A DNA stretch of 13,751 nt from Bacteroidales bacterium UBA3844 (GCA_002392915.1 DGHQ01000027.1:1-13751); one strand, 5' to 3'; shown: positions 1 to 6,410, counted from the stretch's first letter. Program-made: numbers and translations. Notes: generated by a model from the sequence alone, not told the origin.

Positions 1-1379
1 TTCTTTGAGTCATACTGGAAATAAGCCTGAACGAATTTGTCAGTATGATCACCGATAATCTTGATTGAGTTCTTGTTAGCACCTACAGTACCGTCGGCAC
101 CTAGACCGAAGAACTTAGCCTCGAACATGCCCTCGCCAGAAACAGCGATCTCCTCCTTCTTAGGAAGTGAAGTGAATGTTACGTCATCCACAATACCTAC
201 TGTGAAGTGGTGCTTAGGCTCGTTCATTGCAGCGTTCTCGTATACAGAGATCATCTGTGCTGGAGTAGTGTCGTTTGAACCAAGACCGTAACGACCTGCG
301 ATAATCTTAGGAGCGTTCTTAACACCATTGTAAGACTCGCATACGTCAAGATATAGAGGATCTCCGTTTGCTCCTGGCTCCTTAGTTCTGTCAAGAACTG
401 TAAGTACCTTACATGTTGAAGGGACTGCAGCAAGCAAGTGCTTTGTTGAGAATGGACGGAACAAGTGAACTGCAACTAGACCAACCTTTTTGCCCTGCTT
501 TGTTAGGTAGTCGATTGTCTCGCGGATACACTCTGTAACTGAACCCATAGCTACGATTACATACTCAGCATCTTTTGCTCCGTAGTAGTCGAATAGGTTG
601 TACTGACGACCTGTGATCTTTGAGATCTCTTTCATGTAGTTCTCAACGATTCCTGGCACATTGTTGTACATTGTGTTGCAAGACTCACGGTGAGTAAAGA
701 ATGTGTCAGGGTTCTCTGCCATACCACGCATTACAGGGTGGAGTGGAGAAAGAGCACGCTGACGGAACTCTGCCAACTTCTCCTGGTCGATAAGTGGAGC
801 TAGATCATCATTCTCTAGCATCTCGATCTTCTGGATCTCGTGTGATGTACGGAATCCGTCGAAGAAGTTAAGGAATGGAACCTGGCTCTTGATTGTAGAA
901 AGGTGTGCGACACCTGCAAGATCCATCACTTCCTGAACTGAACCCTCAGCAAGCATAGCGAAACCAGTCTGACGACATGCGTATACGTCCTGGTGGTCAC
1001 CGAAGATACATAGTGTGTGAGACGCAATTGTACGTGCTGAAACATGGAAAACTGCTGGCATCTTCTCTGCAGCAATCTTGTACATGTTAGGAATCATAAG
1101 AAGCAATCCCTGAGAAGCTGTGTAAGTAGATGTCAACGCACCTGCCTGGATTGATCCGTGTACTGCTCCTGCAGCACCAGCCTCCGACTGCATTTCTGTA
1201 ACTGATACAGTCTCACCAAAAATGTTCTTTCTGCCTGCAGCAGCCCACTCATCTACATACTCTGCCATTGTAGACGAAGGTGTGATAGGGTAGATACAAG
1301 CACACTCGCTGAACATATATGAGATATGTGCAGCAGCTTGGTTACCATCACAAGTGATGAATTTTTTTTCTTTAGCCAT
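1..1379 (-). CDS. nifJ: Pyruvate:ferredoxin (flavodoxin) oxidoreductase, N-terminal part
   Basis: This enzyme oxidatively decarboxylates pyruvate to acetyl-CoA and CO2 with reduction of ferredoxin or flavodoxin, a cytoplasmic core step of anaerobic metabolism. I translated 459 complete residues from ATG at 1379; the frame is open to the window edge, so the C-terminal part is missing (the single-chain family is about 1,170-1,200 residues). Visible family features: YPITPSS near residues 30-36, with T33 at the place of the substrate-binding Thr of the Desulfovibrio africanus enzyme; VTEMQSEAGA at 60-69, with E66 at the place of the thiamine-diphosphate Glu; ARTIASH with R116; GDHQDV after it; and GADGTVGANKN at 427-437, the start of the next domain, linked to CoA binding. 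The FeS and thiamine pyrophosphate domains would lie off the left edge. It is divergent from metK and probably has its own promoter. Nothing looks broken in the part seen. Confidence 0.97.
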   Translation of the reverse strand, partial: MAKEKKFITCDGNQAAAHISYMFSECACIYPITPSSTMAEYVDEWAAAGRKNIFGETVSVTEMQSEAGAAGAVHGSIQAGALTSTYTASQGLLLMIPNMYKIAAEKMPAVFHVSARTIASHTLCIFGDHQDVYACRQTGFAMLAEGSVQEVMDLAGVAHLSTIKSQVPFLNFFDGFRTSHEIQKIEMLENDDLAPLIDQEKLAEFRQRALSPLHPVMRGMAENPDTFFTHRESCNTMYNNVPGIVENYMKEISKITGRQYNLFDYYGAKDAEYVIVAMGSVTECIRETIDYLTKQGKKVGLVAVHLFRPFSTKHLLAAVPSTCKVLTVLDRTKEPGANGDPLYLDVCESYNGVKNAPKIIAGRYGLGSNDTTPAQMISVYENAAMNEPKHHFTVGIVDDVTFTSLPKKEEIAVSGEGMFEAKFFGLGADGTVGANKNSIKIIGDHTDKFVQAYFQYDSK

Positions 1380-1427
1380 AATTAAATATGTATAGTTTTT
1401 TGTTTTTTCTATCCGCAATAGATAAAG

Positions 1428-1435
1428 CAAAATTA
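1428..1435 (-). promoter_or_regulatory. Candidate -7 box for the pyruvate:ferredoxin oxidoreductase gene
   Basis: On the minus strand this reads TAATTTTG, a match to the Bacteroidota TAnnTTTG box, about 50 bases upstream of the ATG. I see no good TTTG box at the expected distance further upstream, so support is only moderate. Confidence 0.4.
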
Positions 1436-1582
1436 GAAAAAAATTATAAAATAGTACCTCCTTTTCTATATTTTTTCTGCAAAATGAAACTTAAATGAAT
1501 AAAAAAAGAATATAAATACATAATGTGACGAAATGAACGTAAAAGTACCAAAAAAAGGCGATGATAATTTTATGTTCATTCT

Positions 1583-1612
1583 TTTGGAGTTTCTGATTTT
1601 TTAGTAATTTTG
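1583..1612 (+). promoter_or_regulatory. Promoter of the metK leader transcript
   Basis: TTTG at 1583-1586 and TAATTTTG at 1605-1612 are separated by 18 bases, matching the Bacteroidota housekeeping promoter (TTTG, about 17-23 bases, TAnnTTTG). Transcription would begin near 1618-1620, just before the first helix of the SAM-II-like aptamer, giving a leader of about 210 bases before metK. Confidence 0.7.
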
Positions 1613-1625
1613 CAATGAAAATGAA

Positions 1626-1676
1626 ATGTGGACGGATTTGAGCGATTGCAACCACGTAAAAAAAATGCTAAAACGG
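1626..1676 (+). promoter_or_regulatory. SAM-II-like S-adenosylmethionine riboswitch aptamer
   Basis: The core matches the SAM-II (SAM-alpha) consensus from memory: GGATTT at 1634-1639, CGATTGCA at 1643-1650, a P1 3' arm CCACGT at 1652-1657, an A-rich joining strand, and TGCTAAAACGG at 1666-1676. P1 is ATGTGG (1626-1631) with CCACGT. The pseudoknot pairs GCA 1648-1650 with TGC 1666-1668, leaving U1647 opposite U1669, as U21 and U44 do in the known structure, and U1637-U1639 matches the triple-forming U10-U12. One base is missing between U1639 and U1646 relative to the reference I recall. Position upstream of the SAM synthase gene fits feedback control. Its distance from the metK start (about 150 bases) is unusual for SAM-II. 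Confidence 0.82.
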
Positions 1677-1687
1677 TAGTTTCTTCA

Positions 1688-1750
1688 ATGTTTTTAGTTG
1701 TTTTTATGAATCGCAGATACCATCCGTATTTGCGTTTTTTTATTTTTTAA
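1688..1750 (+). CDS. Possible 20-codon leader frame between riboswitch and metK
   Basis: An ATG at 1688, 11 bases after the aptamer, opens a 20-codon frame ending in TAA at 1748-1750. A second in-frame ATG at 1706 would give a 14-residue peptide beginning MNRRYHPYL. The spacing from aptamer to ATG is what a canonical translation-blocking SAM-II switch would have toward its target gene. The codons also form the intrinsic terminator at 1712-1748, so the peptide-like sequence may simply be a by-product of that hairpin and its T-tract. There is no run of Met codons as in a classic amino-acid attenuator. Whether it is translated cannot be told from one sequence. Confidence 0.3.
   Translation: MFLVVFMNRRYHPYLRFFIF
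1712..1748 (+). terminator. Intrinsic terminator in the metK leader (riboswitch expression platform)
   Basis: CGCAGATAC (1712-1720) pairs with GTATTTGCG (1726-1734) over 9 pairs, including one G-U, with loop CATCC, followed by seven T, one A and six T. It lies 35 bases downstream of the aptamer and ends about 80 bases before the metK ATG, so termination here would prevent metK transcription. The segment ATCCGT (1722-1727) is exactly complementary to ACGGAT (1632-1637) inside the aptamer, a candidate antiterminator pairing when SAM is absent. Confidence 0.7.
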
Positions 1751-1784
1751 CGATGCCATAAGCCATATGCTATAAGCTATCGTT
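1749..1784 (+). other. Hairpin or inverted repeat downstream of the leader terminator
   Basis: AACGAT (1749-1754) and ATCGTT (1779-1784) form a perfect 6-bp inverted repeat with a short inner AGC/GCT pairing at 1761-1763 and 1769-1771. The interior contains two similar words, CATAAGC and TATAAGC. Only four T follow, so it would be a weak terminator at best; it could be part of the leader fold or a protein site. Confidence 0.4.
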
Positions 1785-1827
1785 TTACTAAAGTCGAAAT
1801 TAATTAAATAGAATAAAAAATAAAATT

Positions 1828-3111
1828 ATGGGATATTTCTTTACATCAGAATCTGTTTCTGAAGGTCATCCAGACAAAGTGGCTGACCAGATTTCAGATG
1901 CTGTGCTTGATAATTTTCTCGCTCAGTATCCTGAATCAAAAGTTGCCTGCGAGACTCTTGTGACTACAGGCCAGGTGGTGCTTGCAGGTGAGGTCAATAG
2001 CCGCGCATACGTTAATCTTCAGGAGGTTGCTCGTGAGGTGATCAACAAGATCGGCTATACTAAAAGTGAGTATATGTTCGACGGTAATTCATGTGGAGTG
2101 TTCTCTGCAATCCATGGCCAGAGCCCGGATATCAACCGTGGTGTCGACAGAAAAGATGAGGAGCAGGGTGCCGGCGACCAGGGTATGATGTTCGGTTACG
2201 CCACTGATGAGACTGAAAACTATATGCCTATCTCTCTCGACCTGTCGCACGCTATCCTTCGTGAGTTGTCGGCAATCAGGAAAGAGGGCAAACTTATGCC
2301 TTATCTTCGCCCTGACGCAAAGAGCCAGGTGACAATCGAATATGGCGACGATAATCGCCCAAAGCGTATCGACGCGATTGTTGTCAGCACTCAGCATGAT
2401 GAGTTTATTTTAGCTGGCAATGGTGTCAATCAGGAAACTGCTGATAAGCAGATGGTTGCAAAGATCAAAGAAGACGTGGAGAAAATCCTTCTTCCTCGTG
2501 TCGCTAAACAGTCAAAGGTTTACGCTGAACTTCTAAAGGCTGGCGACTACAAACTGTTTGTCAACCCAACAGGTAAATTCGTGATCGGTGGACCTCACGG
2601 TGATACTGGTTTGACTGGACGTAAGATCATCGTCGACACTTATGGCGGTAAGGGAGCTCACGGTGGTGGAGCTTTCTCTGGAAAGGATCCAAGTAAGGTG
2701 GACCGTTCTGCGGCATACGCTGCTCGTCACTTGGCTAAGAATATTGTTGCCGCTGGTTTGGCAAAAGAGTGTTTGGTGCAGGTGGCATACGCTATCGGCG
2801 TTGCAGAACCAATGAATCTATACATCAACACTTACGGAACATCCACAACTAGCATTTCCGACGGTGAAATGGCAGAAAAGATTAGTAAAAGCGGTTTATT
2901 CGACTTCCGTCCAAAGGCAATAGAGGAAAGATTGAAGCTACGTCAGCCAATCTACCTTGAAACAGCCGCTTACGGTCATGTAGGTCGTCAGCCAATGAAG
3001 GTAGACAAGGTGTTCAAGGATGCCAATGGCAATATCTTCGAGCGTACTGTGGAACTATTCACATGGGAGAAGACTGACAAGGTGGATGATTTGAAGAAGC
3101 TATTCAAATAA
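1828..3111 (+). CDS. metK: S-adenosylmethionine synthetase (methionine adenosyltransferase)
   Basis: Cytoplasmic enzyme that joins methionine and ATP to make S-adenosylmethionine, releasing phosphate and pyrophosphate. The 427-residue product has the full family signature: GHPDK at 13-17 (H14 and D16 as in E. coli), GAGDQGMMFGYATDET, RPDAKSQVT with K165, GGPHGDTGLTGRKIIVDTYGG from 254 (R265, K266), GGGAFSGKDPSKVDRS with K286, K290 and D292, and GVAEP further on. Numbering equals E. coli up to K165 and is then offset by 21 residues, owing to a longer stretch around 200-245. The length exceeds the usual ~384 residues but I believe is normal for Bacteroidota. The ATG at 1828 has no clear purine-rich ribosome site. 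Expression is probably controlled by the SAM-II-like leader upstream; the gene is monocistronic with a strong terminator at 3139. Confidence 0.98.
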   Translation: MGYFFTSESVSEGHPDKVADQISDAVLDNFLAQYPESKVACETLVTTGQVVLAGEVNSRAYVNLQEVAREVINKIGYTKSEYMFDGNSCGVFSAIHGQSPDINRGVDRKDEEQGAGDQGMMFGYATDETENYMPISLDLSHAILRELSAIRKEGKLMPYLRPDAKSQVTIEYGDDNRPKRIDAIVVSTQHDEFILAGNGVNQETADKQMVAKIKEDVEKILLPRVAKQSKVYAELLKAGDYKLFVNPTGKFVIGGPHGDTGLTGRKIIVDTYGGKGAHGGGAFSGKDPSKVDRSAAYAARHLAKNIVAAGLAKECLVQVAYAIGVAEPMNLYINTYGTSTTSISDGEMAEKISKSGLFDFRPKAIEERLKLRQPIYLETAAYGHVGRQPMKVDKVFKDANGNIFERTVELFTWEKTDKVDDLKKLFK

Positions 3112-3138
3112 TCTGATTGATAATTCAGAATTTTATAG

Positions 3139-3166
3139 AGACGGTGCATATCACCGTCTTTTTTTT
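3139..3166 (+). terminator. Intrinsic terminator of metK
   Basis: GACGGTG (3140-3146) pairs perfectly with CACCGTC (3152-3158) around loop CATAT, followed by eight T, 28 bases after the metK stop. The stem is close in sequence to the mscS terminator at 5365-5393, which shares GAGACGGTGC. Confidence 0.93.
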
Positions 3167-3180
3167 ATCTCATCCGCACG

Positions 3181-3246
3181 TCCTCTCATCCGCAAGCACC
3201 ACTGCGTTCGGCGCATGCGGTTACAGAGATAGCGTCTTACAGACGC
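3181..3246. repeat. Double-hairpin dispersed repeat, copy 1
   Basis: The first half is an imperfect inverted repeat (CCGCA near 3190 against TGCGG near 3220). The second half is a perfect short hairpin, GCGTCT-TAC-AGACGC, ending at 3246. Nearly the same sequence recurs at 5275-5347, about 2 kb away. It lies between the convergent ends of metK and the DUF1963-like gene. It resembles REP-type palindromic intergenic repeats; no coding role is seen. Confidence 0.75.
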
Positions 3247-3255
3247 GAAAATGCT

Positions 3256-3303
3256 TAATTTCGCATTTCATTTAGCATTTTGCATTTATAATTTCGCATT
3301 TCA
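3256..3303. repeat. AT-rich direct repeat
   Basis: The 15-base word TAATTTCGCATTTCA occurs at 3256-3270 and 3289-3303, separated by related words such as AGCATTTTGCATTT. It ends just before the stop codon of the DUF1963-like gene. Its word style resembles the short repeats at 7863 and 13691. Confidence 0.65.
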
Positions 3304-3305
3304 AA

Positions 3306-4250
3306 TCAGTCTGCTTGGACAACAAGACACATTTTACTGAAATCTCCATTTTTAAGATCCTGTTTCTGAATATAGAATGCGATATCCGAGCTGTCTCCAT
3401 TCGGATCCAACCAATCATTGTTGAGATAGAAGAATGGAATCCATTCGTCTAACTGTGTGAACAATTGGCATTTTTCCTCCCATTTTTCAGGAAGCAGATT
3501 TCCCATATTCCTATGTAGACGTTGCTCCTCACAATCATATTCCATAGGCCCCTGAACAGTGAGAATATGCCCAAGCATCACGATCTCGAAATGTGTGCCG
3601 CTCAACTCATTATATGCATCTTGCTCGGCTTCTGTCATTCCCATCTTTTCCAAATCACTCCAGTCAAATGTGGGCAGACTCAAATATTCGATGAAATCCA
3701 TTTTTTTAGACGGTTGTTTCCTCTCCACGTCATCCGGATATTCTCTACGTGCCAATCCATCGGCTTTTTCCACGTAGATCGCCTTGAAACATTGCGGATC
3801 ACTATAATCCTCCACCGCATTGGAAAAACTGAAGAATAGATAGACGATTCCATGATCAGGCATCTGTTCTTCCATATCTGCCTTGTGTGCCTCCTCCAAA
3901 TTAAATTGGCCCACAAACTCCATAGGTGTCCCATTGGCAGACTTCGGCCATTCTACGTCTGACGGAAGGTCTGGACGTCCTCCAAACTTTGATGTTCCCA
4001 AAAGAAGTTTTTTTTCCTCTGTTTCTGTCAGTCTCACATTGATTCCCCAGCGTATCAGAGGAGCGATGGAATCATAGTATTTGCTGAGACCACTTCTGCC
4101 CAAGGCTATTTTCACATCTGTCTCACTACCAAGAAGCCCCATCTTCTTTTTATACTCGTCTATTTTCCAATAGCCCCAATTTTGTATGGTATTGGTGATA
4201 AACCAAAATATAAAGACAAGAAGAACAAACAGATAAATATATTTAGACAT
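3306..4250 (-). CDS. Membrane-anchored DUF1963 (YwqG-like) protein
   Basis: The 314-residue product starts with a single hydrophobic segment (about residues 4-20) that may be a membrane anchor or uncleaved signal; the rest is soluble. The family assignment rests on KFGGRPDLP at 88-96, WP at 101-102, PMEFVGQFNLEEA at 109-121, VYLFFSF near 135-142 and GHILTVQGPMEYD from 227, an arrangement I recognise from DUF1963/YwqG proteins. The biochemical function of this family is unknown to me; relatives occur near polymorphic toxin loci (Bacillus ywqG lies beside ywqH-K), so a protective role is possible but is inference. ATG at 4250 is supported by the hydrophobic start and a promoter-like sequence just upstream. 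The neighbouring minus-strand genes end 147 bases upstream, so it is probably transcribed alone. Confidence 0.8.
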   Translation of the reverse strand: MSKYIYLFVLLVFIFWFITNTIQNWGYWKIDEYKKKMGLLGSETDVKIALGRSGLSKYYDSIAPLIRWGINVRLTETEEKKLLLGTSKFGGRPDLPSDVEWPKSANGTPMEFVGQFNLEEAHKADMEEQMPDHGIVYLFFSFSNAVEDYSDPQCFKAIYVEKADGLARREYPDDVERKQPSKKMDFIEYLSLPTFDWSDLEKMGMTEAEQDAYNELSGTHFEIVMLGHILTVQGPMEYDCEEQRLHRNMGNLLPEKWEEKCQLFTQLDEWIPFFYLNNDWLDPNGDSSDIAFYIQKQDLKNGDFSKMCLVVQAD

Positions 4251-4275
4251 ATTTCTTAATTTTTAATTTATACCA

Positions 4276-4310
4276 CAAAGTTATGAATGCCTATAGACAA
4301 ATTTTTCAAA
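4276..4310 (-). promoter_or_regulatory. Candidate promoter of the DUF1963-like gene
   Basis: On the minus strand TAACTTTG (4283-4276) matches TAnnTTTG, with TTTG at 4310-4307 after a 23-base spacer, at the long end of the allowed range. The box is about 25 bases from the ATG. A second TAnnTTTG match (TATCTTTG, 4346-4339) lacks a partner box. Confidence 0.5.
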
Positions 4311-4397
4311 GTCTGCCCAATAGGTTTTCTGATTTTTACAAAGATAAAATTTTTATATTTCTGTTTTCAGAAGTTGTTTGAGTTTGTAACAAATTGT

Positions 4398-4697
4398 TTA
4401 TTCAAGATTCTCTATGTCGTCACATGGGTATAATCCGATTCCTGTAATTTTTTCGGATTTCAACATATTCGCTAATTTCTCTGAGATGTATTTTACGTTT
4501 ACATCCACATCCGGGAAAAAAAGCATGTCGTATTTTTCACTGTCATGTATTCTTAAGACATCCAAAACAACATATATATCATTAGGGAATAACTCATCCT
4601 CATATTTCTTCATTTCTTCCAGACTTTTTATCCGTATTTCTGGAGCGTTCTTTATTTCTTCCATATTCGGGAAAGCCAGTTCCGGCCATATTTTCAT
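4398..4697 (-). CDS. C-terminal half of an Imm11-like (DUF1629) protein, separate frame
   Basis: A 99-residue frame whose ATG overlaps the stop of the upstream frame in an ATGA arrangement (4697-4694), with GGAGG close upstream, which is uncommon in this window and would help re-initiation. The end has the pattern of the C-terminus of Imm11/DUF1629 proteins: IYVVLDVLRIHD, then YISEKLANMLKSEKITGIGLYP (a sheet, a helix and a final strand). It lacks the family's N-terminal part, which is exactly what the preceding frame encodes. One added A in the A6 run at 4709-4714 would fuse the two with a natural-looking joint (FKKTEEPMKIWPEL). I therefore read this as the second half of one broken gene, or less likely as a coupled two-subunit form. 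No membrane segment or signal peptide is present. Confidence 0.6.
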   Translation of the reverse strand: MKIWPELAFPNMEEIKNAPEIRIKSLEEMKKYEDELFPNDIYVVLDVLRIHDSEKYDMLFFPDVDVNVKYISEKLANMLKSEKITGIGLYPCDDIENLE

Positions 4698-5092
4698 AGG
4701 CTCCTCCGTTTTTTAAATATGGTTTTGTCGAAATCGATCATAGAATAATCATTAGGCATAATATGGAGACAATAATAGGGGTGAACAACTCCTTTATGAT
4801 CTGTAACTGTTGCTTCATAATACCGATGATCAGGCAACTTACACTGTTCAAAAATGTTTTTTACCCGTTCATTTATCATGAATCCAGGCACATCAACGCC
4901 CGAGCTAGCGACATCCGTCAGTTTAGATCCTTTCTCTAAATCAAATCTCAAGTCTGGCTTAAAATTCGGGAACTCTTCATCAACTAGACTCCAACATGAA
5001 TCCTGACTTTTTTTATCGGCGAAATCTAACTGAATAGTATGTCGTCCTATTTCTTTTGCATCAACGGAATTATCTAATCTATAATATTTCAT
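4694..5092 (-). CDS. N-terminal half of an Imm11-like (DUF1629) protein, separate frame
   Basis: From ATG at 5092 the frame encodes 132 residues beginning MKYYRLDNSVDAKEIG, a typical start for Bacteroidota Imm11/DUF1629-like proteins; a TTG start at 5110 is possible but less likely. Further family-like features are DVPGFMINERVKNIFEQC in the middle and YYCLHIMPNDYSMIDFDKT near the end, after which the usual protein continues, whereas this frame stops within seven residues (KKRRSL). The family is known as predicted immunity proteins of polymorphic toxin systems; actual function here is unproven. The stop overlaps the start of the next frame, which carries the missing C-terminal half. I see no clear TAnnTTTG promoter directly upstream. 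Assignment to the family is from pattern recognition and is moderately sure. Confidence 0.6.
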   Translation of the reverse strand: MKYYRLDNSVDAKEIGRHTIQLDFADKKSQDSCWSLVDEEFPNFKPDLRFDLEKGSKLTDVASSGVDVPGFMINERVKNIFEQCKLPDHRYYEATVTDHKGVVHPYYCLHIMPNDYSMIDFDKTIFKKRRSL

Positions 5093-5245
5093 GACATAAA
5101 TTTTTAACAATATGTATTTTCTCCTGTCTTGATCTTGGCTAAGATACGATTCTTTTGTTAATTATTGAGGTTTATTCAAAAAATATTGTCAATTTATGTC
5201 CGTAGGGGCTGGTTTCAACACATCCGCACAATACATACGACTATG

Positions 5246-5349
5246 GAGATAGCGTCTTCCAGACGCATCGCTCATCCTCTCATCCTCCATCCGCAAGCAC
5301 TACTGCGTTCGGTGCATGCGGTTACTGAGATAGCGTCTTCCAGACGCAT
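5246..5349. repeat. Double-hairpin dispersed repeat, copy 2 plus a partial copy
   Basis: The gene-free stretch 5093-5419 is mostly repeat. 5275-5347 matches copy 1 (3181-3246) apart from a 7-base insertion and a few substitutions; here the first hairpin has a better stem (GCAC with GTGC). A partial copy of the second hairpin (GCGTCT-TCC-AGACGC) lies at 5246-5268 and is identical to 5327-5349. Upstream, CCGTAGGGGC at 5200-5209 also occurs at 7931-7940. The rest of 5093-5200 shows nothing I can name. Confidence 0.75.
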
Positions 5350-5364
5350 AGGCATGTCATATAT

Positions 5365-5393
5365 AAAAAAGAGACGATGCAAGGCACCGTCTC
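5365..5393 (-). terminator. Intrinsic terminator of the mscS-type gene
   Basis: On the minus strand GAGACG-G-TGC pairs with GCA-T-CGTCTC (one internal mismatch) around a 3-base loop, followed by six T. It lies about 27 bases past the stop of the channel gene. Confidence 0.9.
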
Positions 5394-5419
5394 ATAAGAA
5401 TACAAATATAATATGGCTA

Positions 5420-6331
5420 TTATTTTACAATATGCACATCCATCTGTGGGAAAGGAATGTTGATTCCCTTCTCTGTAAATGTCTTGTAAACTTTCTCATT
5501 CATGCTGAAAAAGACATTCCAATACTCAGCTGACTCACACCATACACGAACTGTCAGGTCAACAGAACTGTCGCCAAGATTTACCAAACCTATAAATGGA
5601 GCAGGATCTTTAAGAATCCTTGAATCTGCGTTTATCAGATCCATAATTACCTCCTTGGCATTGTCGTAACTCTCTCCATAAGCAATGCCGAATGTGAAGT
5701 CGACGCGACGCAATGGCTGCTTTGAGTAGTTTGTTGTGATTCCTGTTGAAAGTCCACCATTCGGAACGATAATCGTCTTATTATCTGCAGTTGTTATAAT
5801 GGTGTTGAAAATCTGAATTTCCTTGATTACTCCAGACAATCCCTGTGCCTCGATGAAATCTCCAATTTTGAATGGCTTGAAAATCAAAATCATCACACCT
5901 CCTGCGAAATTCTGCAATGTTCCGCTCAATGCCATACCGATGGCTACACCGGCTGATGCAAATAACGCTACAAATGAAGATGTCTCAAGACCAAGAATAC
6001 CAACAATGGCGATGATTAGTATGAACATCAACACCACTTTTGTCAAGCTCTTCACGAATGATGCCAATGATGGCTCTACATTCTTTTTCTCCAACAGTTT
6101 GGCGATACCTTTGTTGATTTTGCCAATTATCCACTTACCAATTGTGAACACCAAGATTGCAACCACAATCTTAACGGCAAAACTGATAGCAAGTTCTGTG
6201 CCTTCCTTCACCAAAATCTGCAGCGCTTCATCGTACTGCGATTTACTCAATCCTTCTGTGGCTAGCACATTTGCAGCCTGCGCCGCTTCCGACAATGTGT
6301 CGGCAACCGTTGTTACTAACGAATCGTTCAT
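5420..6331 (-). CDS. Small-conductance mechanosensitive channel, MscS family
   Basis: Inner-membrane channel of the MscS family, which opens under membrane tension and releases solutes during hypo-osmotic shock. The 303-residue product is close to E. coli MscS in size (286). After a soluble N-terminal stretch come three membrane segments: about 46-66, 98-115, and the pore helix region from 119 to 150, with Gly/Ala-rich packing (ASAGVAIGMALSGTLQNFAGG) followed by FKPFKIGDFIE at 151-161, the family hallmark. The cytoplasmic domain has IVPNG at 188-192 and ends in FPQMDVHIVK, matching the FPYPQMDV ending of MscS. ATG at 6331 is the first in frame with a promoter-like sequence upstream. It is transcribed alone, divergent from the SUFU-domain gene, with its own terminator. 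It shows no oddity. Confidence 0.95.
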   Translation of the reverse strand: MNDSLVTTVADTLSEAAQAANVLATEGLSKSQYDEALQILVKEGTELAISFAVKIVVAILVFTIGKWIIGKINKGIAKLLEKKNVEPSLASFVKSLTKVVLMFILIIAIVGILGLETSSFVALFASAGVAIGMALSGTLQNFAGGVMILIFKPFKIGDFIEAQGLSGVIKEIQIFNTIITTADNKTIIVPNGGLSTGITTNYSKQPLRRVDFTFGIAYGESYDNAKEVIMDLINADSRILKDPAPFIGLVNLGDSSVDLTVRVWCESAEYWNVFFSMNEKVYKTFTEKGINIPFPQMDVHIVK

Positions 6332-6364
6332 CTTTTCTACCTTTTTGTTTGTTATACTTGTCTA

Positions 6365-6395
6365 CAAAAATATAAAAAATTATGCTGAACGGCAA
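6365..6395 (-). promoter_or_regulatory. Candidate promoter of the mscS-type gene
   Basis: Minus-strand TATTTTTG (6372-6365) matches TAnnTTTG, with TTG at 6395-6393 after 20 bases. It is about 35 bases upstream of the ATG. Confidence 0.5.
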
Positions 6396-6410
6396 CTTTT
6401 CAAACGTTCA

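Noticed and set aside
61..475. Short frames on both strands in the left region
   Set aside because: The real coding frame is the long minus-strand pyruvate:ferredoxin oxidoreductase, open from 1379 to the edge with clear motifs; these are other-frame shadows.
3181..3303. CRISPR array
   Set aside because: Repeats here are few, irregular in spacing, hairpin-rich and without unique equal-length spacers; no cas genes are present.
4359..4372. Terminator after the Imm11-like gene
   Set aside because: TTCTG/CAGAA around AAAA is only 5 bp and has no T-tract in the minus direction.
4709..4714. Programmed -1 ribosomal frameshift at the A6 run
   Set aside because: The direction needed is right, but the zero frame reads TTT AAA AAA CGG, which does not give the standard X XXY YYZ slippery phase, and six A is short for transcription slippage. 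Breakage or sequencing error is simpler; kept only as a remote option.
5093..5110. TTG start adding six residues to the Imm11-like N-terminal half
   Set aside because: ATG at 5092 gives MKYYRLDN, the typical start of this family.
5165..5533. Plus-strand open frame of 122 residues
   Set aside because: It runs through dispersed repeats, the mscS terminator and the 3' end of mscS in antisense; residues derive from the repeats.
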